Of a stretch of 6,943 bases of DNA, positions 1-6,587 are shown piece by piece (positions within the stretch are counted from its first letter, which is position 1; each line of letters opens with the position of its first letter). A program made the translations under genes and the position numbers. The stretch is taken from the NCBI GenBank assembly GCA_013298265.1, contig JAAFHE010000151.1, forward strand, positions 864 through 7,806. The letters run 5' to 3'. Under the pieces are notes generated by a model that saw only the letters and a list, made by a program, of their open reading frames with translations, searched no databases and was not told the DNA's origin. Source of the stretch: Lysobacterales bacterium. Lineage in GTDB: Bacteria; Pseudomonadota; Gammaproteobacteria; Xanthomonadales; Rhodanobacteraceae.

Positions 1-612
1 CGCCTGGCCCGTGCCGCGAACGACCAGCGTTCCAGCAAACAGGTAGGGCAGATCCTCGCCACCGGGCCCAGGTATTGCCGCGCCGGCCGCGATCTGCGCA
101 GACGCCTGCGATGCCCGCTTGCGAACCGGAATCGACTCGCCGGTGAGCAGCGACTCGTCCAGCAGCAAGTCGTTCGCCGACAGTAGCGTGGCATCCGCAG
201 CAACGCGGTCGCCTTCGCCAATCACAACCAGGTCCCCGGAAACCACGTCCCGTCCCGCGATGTGCACTCTCTCGCCGTCGCGGACAACCAACGCCCGCGG
301 GCTGGCGAGATTGCGTAAGGCCTCAAGTACGCGTTCGCTACGCGATTCCTGGATGATGGTGATGCCGACCGACAGACAGGCGAATGCGAGCAGCAACAAG
401 GCTTCGACATGGTCGCCGAGCAGCAGGTAGACGACACCACCGCCGATCAGCAGCGCGAACATCGGCTGTCGCACGACCTCCAGCACGATGCGCAGCACGC
501 CTCGACGCGCGGTCGCGGGCAGTTCGTTGTAGCCGTCCGCTTGCAGACGCTCTGCCGCCTGCGCCGACGTGAGGCCGACGTCGTTCGGTAACGGCTTGGC
601 AGGCATGTTCAT
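1..612 (-). CDS. Cation-transporting P-type ATPase, N-terminal part (cut by window edge)
   Basis: Reading from 612 to base 1 on the minus strand gives 204 open codons with no stop, so the gene continues past the left edge. Residues about 8-40 (LTSAQAAERL..., GYNELP) match the N-terminal cation-ATPase domain. Two hydrophobic stretches, about 50-66 and 70-87, fit TM1 and TM2. The actuator domain follows, with PGD (125-127), EGDRVAAD (133-140) and DESLLTGES (152-160); TGES is the dephosphorylation loop of P-type pumps. There is no heavy-metal-binding N-terminal domain, so a P2-type pump (Ca2+-like or related) is more likely than a P1B metal exporter. The ion cannot be told because the transport helices and the DKTGT site are outside the window. 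The start ATG (612-610) shares one base with the stop of the upstream phosphatase gene (TGATG), which implies translational coupling. A second ATG at 606 is possible. It is the last visible gene of the ackA-xfp operon. Confidence 0.9.
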   Translation of the reverse strand, partial: MNMPAKPLPNDVGLTSAQAAERLQADGYNELPATARRGVLRIVLEVVRQPMFALLIGGGVVYLLLGDHVEALLLLAFACLSVGITIIQESRSERVLEALRNLASPRALVVRDGERVHIAGRDVVSGDLVVIGEGDRVAADATLLSANDLLLDESLLTGESIPVRKRASQASAQIAAGAAIPGPGGEDLPYLFAGTLVVRGTGQA

Positions 613-1415
613 CAACAGGCTTTCCGGAAGCCCTGCTGCGCACCGCCGATACCGACACGGGAGCCATGCGCATGCGCCTCGTTCACGTGCTTGCCGGCGC
701 GCGCCGACGAGGGCGCGTGCCGGATGTCTCCACCTTCGTTTTCCCAGCGCTGGATGGCTGACTTTCTTTCCCTGTCGCTCGCGCTGATGGCGTCACCATC
801 GGGTACGTCTGGCGCGATCCCCGGCGGCGAATTCCACAAAGTGATAATTGCGACTTCCGGCTGGCCGGGCGCCAGCGCGAGAATGCAAATCGACGCGGTG
901 TCGAGCACGAAGTGCCGAGCCTGGATCATCGGCATTCCCAACCAGCGCATGGCAAGAGCACGGCCGAACTGTGCGTGCGAGAAAACGGCGATGTTGCCGC
1001 GAAGCAGGCGAAGACCGCAGATAACGCGGTCGGCGCGATCGCAGACCTGCTGCACCGACTCACCGCCAGGGCAACCGTCGCGGAAGGTGCTCCAGCCCGG
1101 ATGCTCCCGATGTAGGTCGGCGGAGTAACGGCCTTCGTAGTTGCCGTAGTCCCACTCCACCAGATCGTGATCGACCTCGACGTCGGCACCGAAGCCGGCA
1201 AGCTCGCAGGTGTGCCGCGCGCGCTGCAGCGGGCTGACGAGCACCTGCGAAAACACCGTGCCGCACAGCCGTGCGGCCAGCGTTCTTGATTCGCGCTCGC
1301 CGGCACCCGTAAGCCCGATGTCGGTAAGGCCGGTGCAGCGCCCCGACAGCGACCATTCGGTCTGGCCGTGGCGGATCAGATAGATCCGCAACGGTGGACG
1401 CAGGTCATCGCTCAT
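612..1415 (-). CDS. Histidine phosphatase family protein (phosphoglycerate mutase-like)
   Basis: This 267-residue protein has the histidine phosphatase fold signature. The LIRHGQTEW motif places the phospho-accepting His at residue 16, with R15 and G17 around it. SPLQRARHT (61-69) supplies the second arginine, E87 in LVEWDYGNYEG is the likely acid residue, and H147 in FSHAQF is the second catalytic His. The family removes phosphate from small molecules (sugar phosphates, phosphoglycerate, alpha-ribazole phosphate) or proteins; the substrate cannot be read from sequence. Its position after xfp hints at a sugar-phosphate or phosphorylated-intermediate role, which is inference. The start at 1415 is well supported by AAGGAG six to seven bases upstream. 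It lies 64 bases after the xfp stop and its own stop overlaps the ATPase start. The domain ends near residue 200; the last ~65 residues are a polar tail without recognisable motif, unusual for a family usually near 200 residues. Confidence 0.9.
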   Translation of the reverse strand: MSDDLRPPLRIYLIRHGQTEWSLSGRCTGLTDIGLTGAGERESRTLAARLCGTVFSQVLVSPLQRARHTCELAGFGADVEVDHDLVEWDYGNYEGRYSADLHREHPGWSTFRDGCPGGESVQQVCDRADRVICGLRLLRGNIAVFSHAQFGRALAMRWLGMPMIQARHFVLDTASICILALAPGQPEVAIITLWNSPPGIAPDVPDGDAISASDRERKSAIQRWENEGGDIRHAPSSARAGKHVNEAHAHGSRVGIGGAQQGFRKAC

Positions 1416-1420
1416 CCGGC

Positions 1421-1427
1421 ACTCCTT
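1421..1427 (-). promoter_or_regulatory. Ribosome binding site of the histidine phosphatase gene
   Basis: On the minus strand the bases just before the ATG at 1415 read AAAAGGAGTGCCGG. The AAGGAG core is a strong Shine-Dalgarno match at good spacing and fixes the start at 1415. Confidence 0.8.
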
Positions 1428-1479
1428 TTCCAGCTCGCCGGTGCGCCGGCTGGCCCGCTCCGCGGCGCACGCAGCGGCG

Positions 1480-3852
1480 TCATGGCGTGTGCCCCCAACG
1501 CCAGTTCCGGATCTCGGGCATGTCCTGACCGTGCCGGTTGATGTACAGCCGGTGCTCGATCAGCTTGGCTTCGAGCCGCAGCCTGAGTTGCAAGCCCTCG
1601 TCACCGGTTTTCGGCACGCGATGGATGGCGTCGATCGCGAGATGGAAGCGGTCCATGTCATTGAGCACGGTCATGTCGAAGGGCGTGGTGATCGTGCCCT
1701 CTTCCTTGTAGCCGTGAACGTGGATGTTGCGGTGGTTGGTGCGGCGGTACGTCAGCTTATGAATCAGCGACGGATACGCGTGGAACGCGAAGATCACCGG
1801 CTTGTCCCGCGTGAACAGCGCATCGAAATGCGCATCGCTGAGTCCATGCGGATGCTCGCCGGCCGGCTGCAGGCGCATCAGGTCGACGACGTTGACCACG
1901 CGGATCTTCAGCGCCGGCAGGTGTTCGCGCAGGATCGACACCGCGGCCAGCGTTTCCAGCGTCGGCACGTCGCCACAGCAGGCCATGACGACGTCCGGCT
2001 CGGAGCCGGCATCGCTGCTCGCCCAGGACCAGATGCCGATGCCTGCGGCACAGTGTTCGACCGCCGCCTGCATATCCAGCCATTGCGGTGCCGGATGCTT
2101 GCCGGCAATGACGACGTTGACGTAGTGGCGGCTGCGCAGGCAGTGGTCCATCACCGACAACAGGCAGTTCGCATCGGGCGGCAGATAGACACGCACCACG
2201 CCGGCCTTCTTGTTGCTCACGTGGTCGATGAAGCCGGGGTCCTGGTGCGAGAAGCCGTTGTGGTCCTGGCGCCAGACGTGGGAGGCGAGCAGATAATTCA
2301 GCGACGCCAGCGGACGTCGCCACGGCAACTGGGCGCTGACCTTCAGCCACTTCGCGTGCTGGTTGAACATCGAATCCACGATGTGGATGAAGGCCTCGTA
2401 GCAGTTGAACAAGCCATGCCGCCCGGTCAGGAGATAGCCTTCGAGCCAGCCCTGGCATTGGTGTTCGCTCAGCATCGAATCGACCACGCCGCCGCTGGGT
2501 GCAAGGAATTCGTCGTCCGGGAGGATCGCCGCGTCCCACTGCCGGTTCGTCGCCTCGAACAGCGCCGCCAACCCGTTGGAGGCGGTCTCGTCCGGGCCGA
2601 ACACGCGGAAGTTCCGCGGCGTCTCGTTGCGCTTGGCCACATCGCGCAGGAACGTACCCAGCACCCGCGTATCACCGATGCCCGGGGTACCGGGCGCAGG
2701 AACCGCTGCGGCGTAGGCGCGGAAATCCGGCAACTGCAGGTCACGCAGCAGTGCACCGCCGTTGGCATGGGGGTTGGCACCCATGCGCCTTTCGCCGTGA
2801 GGCGCCAGTTCGGCGAGTTCGGCATTCAGGCGACCACGCTCGTCGAACAGTTCTTCCGGCCGGTAGCTCTTCAGCCAGTCTTCCAGCAGTTTCAGGTGCG
2901 CCGGCTGTGCAGAAGGAGCCGAGATAGGCACCTGGTGTGCCCGGGAGGTACCTTCGATCGACTTGCCGTCGACAACTTTGGGCCCGGTCCAGCCCTTCGG
3001 CGACGACAGCACGATCATCGGCCAGCGCGGTCGCGTACGCTCCCCGTCGACACGCGCCCGATGCTGGATGGCCTTGATCTGCAAGATCGCGCTGTCGAGC
3101 GCCGTGGCCATCGCTTCGTGCATGAGCGCAGGATCGGAACCTTCGACGAACAGCGGCATCCAGCCATAACCGAGGAATAGCTGCTCCAGTTCCTCGTGGG
3201 TGATGCGCGCCAGCACGCTGGGGTTGGCGATCTTGTAACCGTTGAGGTGCAGGATCGGCAGCACTGCACCGTCGCAAGCCGGATCGAGGAACTTGTTGGA
3301 GTGCCAGGCGGTGGCCAGCGGGCCGGTCTCGGCCTCGCCGTCACCGACGACACAGGCCACGATGAGCGACGGGTTGTCGAACACCGCGCCGAACGCATGA
3401 CTCAGTGAATAGCCCAGCTCGCCGCCTTCGTGGATCGAGCCCGGGCACTCCGGCGATGCGTGGCTGGGAATGCCGCCGGGGAAGGAAAACTGGAGAAAGA
3501 GCTTTTGCAGTCCGGCCTCGTCCTGGCTGATATGCGGATAGATCTCGCTGTAGCTGCCTTCCAGATACGTGTTGGCGACGACGGCCGGCCCGCCATGCCC
3601 GGGGCCGCAGACGTAGATCATGTCGAGGTCGTGCTCGCGAATGATCCGGTTCAGATGTACATAGATGAAATTCTGACCCGGCGTCGTACCCCAGTGGCCG
3701 AGCAGCATCGGTTTCACGTCGCTCAACAGCAACGGTCGCTTCAGCAATGGATTGTCGAAAAGATAGATCTGGGCGACGGAAAGATAGTTGGCAGCTCGCC
3801 AGTAGGCGTCCATCTTGCGCAACAGTTCCGGCGCCAATGTCGCAGCGTTCAT
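1480..3852 (-). CDS. xfp: Phosphoketolase (xylulose-5-P / fructose-6-P)
   Basis: This thiamine-diphosphate enzyme cleaves xylulose-5-P (and in many members fructose-6-P) with phosphate, giving acetyl phosphate plus glyceraldehyde-3-P or erythrose-4-P. From the start at 3852 it is 790 residues, the usual length. Visible family motifs are [17 protein letters not shown] (11-26), [11 protein letters not shown] (52-62), GPGHGGP (83-89), the ThDP/Mg motif [11 protein letters not shown] (170-180) with [10 protein letters not shown] downstream (203-212), [11 protein letters not shown] (282-292), LSEHQ (461-465), [14 protein letters not shown] (475-488), [17 protein letters not shown] (524-540) and [15 protein letters not shown] (713-727). 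The histidines in GHWG, GPGHGG and FSHQD correspond to known active-site positions of the family. The reading frame is open to 4038, but that start would overlap ackA by 89 bases. The ATG at 3852 matches where family members begin; 3897 (15 residues longer) is an alternative. Neither has a clear Shine-Dalgarno. AckA, encoded just upstream, consumes its product. Confidence 0.96.
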   Translation of the reverse strand: MNAATLAPELLRKMDAYWRAANYLSVAQIYLFDNPLLKRPLLLSDVKPMLLGHWGTTPGQNFIYVHLNRIIREHDLDMIYVCGPGHGGPAVVANTYLEGSYSEIYPHISQDEAGLQKLFLQFSFPGGIPSHASPECPGSIHEGGELGYSLSHAFGAVFDNPSLIVACVVGDGEAETGPLATAWHSNKFLDPACDGAVLPILHLNGYKIANPSVLARITHEELEQLFLGYGWMPLFVEGSDPALMHEAMATALDSAILQIKAIQHRARVDGERTRPRWPMIVLSSPKGWTGPKVVDGKSIEGTSRAHQVPISAPSAQPAHLKLLEDWLKSYRPEELFDERGRLNAELAELAPHGERRMGANPHANGGALLRDLQLPDFRAYAAAVPAPGTPGIGDTRVLGTFLRDVAKRNETPRNFRVFGPDETASNGLAALFEATNRQWDAAILPDDEFLAPSGGVVDSMLSEHQCQGWLEGYLLTGRHGLFNCYEAFIHIVDSMFNQHAKWLKVSAQLPWRRPLASLNYLLASHVWRQDHNGFSHQDPGFIDHVSNKKAGVVRVYLPPDANCLLSVMDHCLRSRHYVNVVIAGKHPAPQWLDMQAAVEHCAAGIGIWSWASSDAGSEPDVVMACCGDVPTLETLAAVSILREHLPALKIRVVNVVDLMRLQPAGEHPHGLSDAHFDALFTRDKPVIFAFHAYPSLIHKLTYRRTNHRNIHVHGYKEEGTITTPFDMTVLNDMDRFHLAIDAIHRVPKTGDEGLQLRLRLEAKLIEHRLYINRHGQDMPEIRNWRWGHTP

Positions 3853-3949
3853 GATGGGGGCTGCCTGTGCGGCCCGGCGCGGCAATGGTCGACCCATCGT
3901 GCCGCGCCGGGTCTGGCGGATGGGGAGGAGTTCGTGAAGTGTGCGGCCC

Positions 3950-5233
3950 TCACGCGGACGGTGACGTGACGAAGGGATTGCCGGCATCGGGAACATCACC
4001 CGCCTGATTTTCCGGACGAACGGATTCCGCTCGAACATCGCACCCGCGCCAGCCGAGTTCGCGGCACACGTAGCGCGCGATCATCAGCTCTTCCTGCGTC
4101 GGAATGACATGGACCGCGACCTGGCCGCGGCCGGAAGAAATCAGCGCGGCGTTGCTGGCGTTTCGTTCGAGGTCGATGGCTATGCCGAGGAATTCGAGAC
4201 CCTCGCAGATGCGCGCTCGCACGACAGGCGCGTTCTCGCCGATGCCGCCGGCGAAGACCAGCGTGTCCAGGCCGCCCAGGGCTGCCGCATAGGCGCCAAT
4301 GTACTTTTTGACCTGGTAGCAGAACAGCGACACGGCGTCCGCAGCCGCTGAGTCAGTTGCTTCACGGGCAAGCAGATCGCGAATGTCCGGGCTGATGCCG
4401 GACACACCCAGCAAGCCCGACTGGTGGTTGACCATGACGTCGAACTGCGCCGTGCTCATCTGCTCGGTGCGTGCCAGGTAGCTCGCCAGTCCCGGATCCA
4501 GATCGCCGGAGCGGGTGCCCATCGGTAAACCCGACGCCGGGGTGAACCCCATGGTGGTGTCGATGCTTTTGCCGTCCCGGACCGCAGCGAGGCTGGCGCC
4601 GCTACCCAGATGAGCAAGGACGACACGGCCGCTGCGGGCCGCCGGGTCGCCCAGCCGGATCAGTTCGTCGATCAGGTAGGCGTAGGACAATCCGTGGAAG
4701 CCGTACCGGTGCAGGCCTTTGCTTTCGTAGTGCCGCGGAATGGCCAGCAGTCGTGCACAGCGCGGCAGGTCGCGGTGAAACGAGGTGTCGAAGCAGACGA
4801 TCTGCGGCACCGCCGGATACCGCTGGTGCAAGGCTTCGATCATCACAAGCGCGGCGGGCAGGTGTTCCGGATCGCAATCGCTGATGCGATGGAGTTCCTC
4901 CAGCACCTGCGTCGTCACACGCTGCGGTTCCGAGTAGTGCATGCCGTGGACCACCCGGTGTCCCACCGCGCCCACCGTGTCGAAGGACAGATTCTTTTCC
5001 ATCCAGTCGATCAGCAGCGCGGCTGCGGACGTCGGATCGAACGCACCAAGTCGGCGACTCTGTGTCAGCGTACCCGACGGATCGTCGATGGTGAGCGTTG
5101 TCGTGCCCACACCGGTGCGCTCCATCTTTCCACGAATGCCCGGCTCCAGCACCTCGCCCACCCGATACATCGCAAAACGGATGCTCGATGAGCCTGCGTT
5201 GATGACGAGGATTCCCGGTTGCGCGTTGTTCAT
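3950..5233 (-). CDS. ackA: Acetate kinase
   Basis: The enzyme reversibly converts acetyl phosphate and ADP to acetate and ATP in the cytoplasm. The 427-residue protein carries every expected catalytic residue: N12 in VINAGSSS, R93 in GHRVVHG, D149 in CFDTSFH, H180 in RYGFHGLS, H208 in AHLGSGAS, R241 in [11 protein letters not shown] and E382 in TQEELMIAR. Positions agree closely with those of the characterised archaeal enzyme (R91, D148, H180, H208, R241, E384). The ATG at 5233 is chosen because AGGAG sits five bases upstream; a GTG at 5248 in the same frame would place that signal inside the gene. The C-terminal ~38 residues after RYVCRELG form a polar tail beyond the usual ~400-residue length. 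It is the first gene of the operon, followed after 97 bases by xfp, so acetyl phosphate from phosphoketolase is probably its main substrate here. Confidence 0.97.
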   Translation of the reverse strand: MNNAQPGILVINAGSSSIRFAMYRVGEVLEPGIRGKMERTGVGTTTLTIDDPSGTLTQSRRLGAFDPTSAAALLIDWMEKNLSFDTVGAVGHRVVHGMHYSEPQRVTTQVLEELHRISDCDPEHLPAALVMIEALHQRYPAVPQIVCFDTSFHRDLPRCARLLAIPRHYESKGLHRYGFHGLSYAYLIDELIRLGDPAARSGRVVLAHLGSGASLAAVRDGKSIDTTMGFTPASGLPMGTRSGDLDPGLASYLARTEQMSTAQFDVMVNHQSGLLGVSGISPDIRDLLAREATDSAAADAVSLFCYQVKKYIGAYAAALGGLDTLVFAGGIGENAPVVRARICEGLEFLGIAIDLERNASNAALISSGRGQVAVHVIPTQEELMIARYVCRELGWRGCDVRAESVRPENQAGDVPDAGNPFVTSPSA

Positions 5234-5238
5234 CGTCG

Positions 5239-5243
5239 CTCCT
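5239..5243 (-). promoter_or_regulatory. Ribosome binding site deciding the ackA start
   Basis: AGGAG on the minus strand lies five bases before the ATG at 5233. It supports that codon over the in-frame GTG at 5248, which would begin upstream of the signal. Confidence 0.8.
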
Positions 5244-5406
5244 GGCACCCACCCCGGACGCCGGCGGGAATACTCGTAGGCATCGGATCAGGATCCACGT
5301 TCGTGCAGCATCCCGGGCACATCGTCGGGATCGCTGCGGCGCTTGAACCCAAGGGCACGGACGAGTCAAGACATGCGGTGTTGGCGGAGCTGATTCAAGC
5401 TGCTGC

Positions 5407-5434
5407 TTGCAATCTTGGCGGGACAACATATAGT
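5407..5434 (+). promoter_or_regulatory. Putative sigma-70 promoter of marR
   Basis: TTGCAA (5407-5412, four of six consensus bases) is followed after 16 bases by TATAGT (5429-5434, five of six). Transcription would then begin close to 5441, which is the marR start codon. No Shine-Dalgarno lies at normal distance before that ATG, so a leaderless transcript is a consistent reading. The prediction is from sequence only. Confidence 0.5.
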
Positions 5435-5438
5435 TGTC
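5422..5438. promoter_or_regulatory. Perfect inverted repeat, candidate MarR operator
   Basis: GACAAC-ATATA-GTTGTC is a perfect 6-base inverted repeat with a 5-base A/T spacer in otherwise GC-rich DNA. It covers the predicted -10 element of marR and ends two bases before the ATG. Size, symmetry and position are typical of MarR-family autoregulatory sites. A further half-site, GCAAC, follows at 5443-5447 inside the first codons. Confidence 0.65.
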
Positions 5439-5440
5439 AT

Positions 5441-5974
5441 ATGCAACCGAAAACCAAAAGTCGCACACGCCCCCCTTCCCAAGCCTTGCTGGCCGATGCG
5501 GCGGCTTTGCACGCGGCACTCGCCGATCTGGTGCGGGTGTACCAGTTCCGCGACCGCGACCGCATCTGCTGTTACGACATTTCCGTGACCCAGTGCTACG
5601 CGCTGGAGGCTCTGGCCGACCACGGTCCGATGCGCAGCCAGGCCCTGGCCAAGCTGCTGTTGCTCGACAAGAGCACCACTACCCGGGTGGTCGATGCGCT
5701 GGAGCGCAAGGGCTACGTCGAGCGGCGTACCGACGAGGAAGACGCCCGGGCGCTGTCCTTGCGGATCACGAGCAATGGCCGGTCGCTCTACGACACCATC
5801 AATCACGCGCTGATCGCGCAGCAGGCGGAACTGCTGGCTGACCTGGATCCTCAGGTTCGAGCCAGCATCACGGACGTCATACGGCGCTTGGCCAAGGCCG
5901 CCGAAGCACGCTTCGTGTCTGGCGTCAGCGTCGGCAGCTGCGCGCCTTCGTGCGCCACCACCGGCTGCAGTTGA
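5441..5974 (+). CDS. MarR-family winged-helix transcriptional regulator, cysteine-rich
   Basis: The 177-residue protein has MarR-type architecture: an N-terminal dimerisation helix (about 16-38), then the winged helix-turn-helix. SVTQCYALEALADHGPMRSQALAKLL (48-73) precedes the recognition helix region DKSTTTRVVDALERKGYVERR (76-96), and TDEEDARALSLRIT (97-110) forms the wing. A final helical segment (about 116-157) completes the dimer interface. It carries six cysteines: the CC pair at 43-44, C52 at the start of the DNA-binding domain, and a tail C167-x3-C171-x4-C176. Such clustering suggests sensing of thiol-reactive compounds or a metalloid, which is inference. The ATG at 5441 has no Shine-Dalgarno but fits the predicted promoter. 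The frame stays open upstream to an ATG at 5219, rejected because it overlaps ackA and precedes the MarR domain by 74 non-homologous residues. It is the first gene of the plus-strand unit and probably controls itself and the acetyltransferase. Confidence 0.92.
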   Translation: MQPKTKSRTRPPSQALLADAAALHAALADLVRVYQFRDRDRICCYDISVTQCYALEALADHGPMRSQALAKLLLLDKSTTTRVVDALERKGYVERRTDEEDARALSLRITSNGRSLYDTINHALIAQQAELLADLDPQVRASITDVIRRLAKAAEARFVSGVSVGSCAPSCATTGCS

Positions 5975-5987
5975 CCTTTCATTTGCC

Positions 5988-6008
5988 CATTTAGTTGGCA
6001 CTGACAAC
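5988..6008. promoter_or_regulatory. Second candidate MarR operator upstream of the acetyltransferase gene
   Basis: The near-palindrome GTTGGCA-C-TGACAAC (5994-6008) has 7-base arms with one mismatch. Together with the bases before it, it matches 15 of 21 positions of the marR box at 5427-5447, sharing CAT, TAGTTG, CA and CAAC in register. It sits 3 bases before the ATG at 6012. TTTAGT (5990-5995) could act as a -10 as in the marR box, but no good -35 at standard spacing is seen: TTGACC at 5971-5976 is only 13 bases away. Confidence 0.45.
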
Positions 6009-6011
6009 ACC

Positions 6012-6587
6012 ATGGACATTCCCGTTCCTATTTCCATTCCTCCCATTTCCACGCGACCGGCGCTTGCGACCGACGCACCGGCGATCACCGCCATCTACAA
6101 CCAGGGCATCGCCGCGCGCAGTGCCACATTCGAAACCCAGCCTCGCGCCGTCGAGGATCTGTTGCCGCGCATTGCCGACACCCGCTACCCGCTGCAGGTC
6201 GCCGCAGACGCCGAGGATCGGGTCATCGGCTGGGCCGGTTTGAGCAGCTACCGCACGCGCGACTGCTACGCCGGGATCGCGGAGTTCTCGATCTACGTCG
6301 ATGCGGCAGCGCGCGACCAGGGTGTGGGGCGGGTCCTGCTCGGCGACCTGATCGACGCGGCCCGCGCGGCCGGCTTCCGGAAAGTCCTGTCGCGCGTCTT
6401 TCCGTCCAACACCGCCAGCCTGGCCCTGTGCCGGGCCTGCGGATTCCGCGAAGTCGGGCGGTACGAAAAGCACGGCCAGATCGACGGCCAATGGCTCGAC
6501 GTCGTGATCGTCGAACGGCTGATTCCTGAAAACCTCGCCGGCGCGGCCGGCGGCCTTCCCACTGAACCTGAGGTGCGCCATGTCTAG
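6012..6587 (+). CDS. GNAT N-acetyltransferase, ArsN1/phosphinothricin acetyltransferase-like
   Basis: The 191-residue protein is a GNAT enzyme that moves acetyl from acetyl-CoA to an amine. Typical features of the phosphinothricin/arsinothricin acetyltransferase group are present: RPALATDAPAITAIYNQGIAARSATFET (15-42), the conserved AEFSIYV strand with E91, the acetyl-CoA loop RDQGVG (101-106) followed by RVLL, FPSNTASLALCRACGFREVG (130-149), and YEKHGQIDGQWLDVVIVER (151-169). The IYNQGI...ATFET start strongly resembles proteins named ArsN1 family A, which acetylate the arsenical antibiotic arsinothricin; the name is from memory of the family, and the substrate is not proven. The ATG at 6012 has no Shine-Dalgarno. 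The first ~14 residues are a Pro/Ile-rich leader outside the domain. It lies 37 bases after marR and overlaps the next gene by 8 bases, so the three are probably co-transcribed. The last ~20 residues extend past the domain. Confidence 0.88.
   Translation: MDIPVPISIPPISTRPALATDAPAITAIYNQGIAARSATFETQPRAVEDLLPRIADTRYPLQVAADAEDRVIGWAGLSSYRTRDCYAGIAEFSIYVDAAARDQGVGRVLLGDLIDAARAAGFRKVLSRVFPSNTASLALCRACGFREVGRYEKHGQIDGQWLDVVIVERLIPENLAGAAGGLPTEPEVRHV
6570..6575 (+). promoter_or_regulatory. Ribosome binding site of the flavoprotein gene
   Basis: GAGGTG ends four bases before the ATG at 6580, inside the last codons of the acetyltransferase gene. It supports the overlapping start. Confidence 0.6.

Larger units (their letters stand above)
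5234..5440. promoter_or_regulatory. Divergent intergenic control region between ackA and marR
   Basis: These 207 bases hold no convincing gene and must carry the promoters of both units. The right end has the marR promoter and operator. For ackA no strong sigma-70 promoter is evident: a TTGACT (-35-like, minus strand, 5369-5364) lacks a good -10 at standard distance. Small inverted repeats are present: ATCCCG/CGGGAT (5310-5315 and 5326-5331), CACG-TT-CGTG (5296-5305) and CAAGC-TGCT-GCTTG (5396-5409). The first two would fall in an ackA leader, but their role is unknown. Confidence 0.6.

Noticed and set aside
1437..1450. Hairpin GCCGG-TGCG-CCGGC between xfp and the phosphatase gene
   Set aside because: The stem is short and on the minus strand is followed by GAAAAGGAGT, not a T-run, so it is not a convincing terminator.
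1441..3180. Long plus-strand open frame of 579 codons
   Set aside because: It lies antisense to xfp, whose protein matches its family throughout. The product is Arg/Val/His-rich with no motif, as expected for a shadow frame in GC-rich DNA.
5219..5440. Upstream extension of the MarR frame
   Set aside because: It overlaps the start of ackA, would read through the predicted promoter and operator, and adds 74 residues foreign to MarR proteins.
4602..5519. Minus-strand open frame of 305 codons
   Set aside because: It overlaps ackA in another frame and spans the intergenic region; its composition is Arg/Ala-rich and no domain is visible.
5366..6094. Minus-strand open frame of 242 codons
   Set aside because: It is antisense to the MarR gene and the start of the acetyltransferase gene and shows no recognisable domain.
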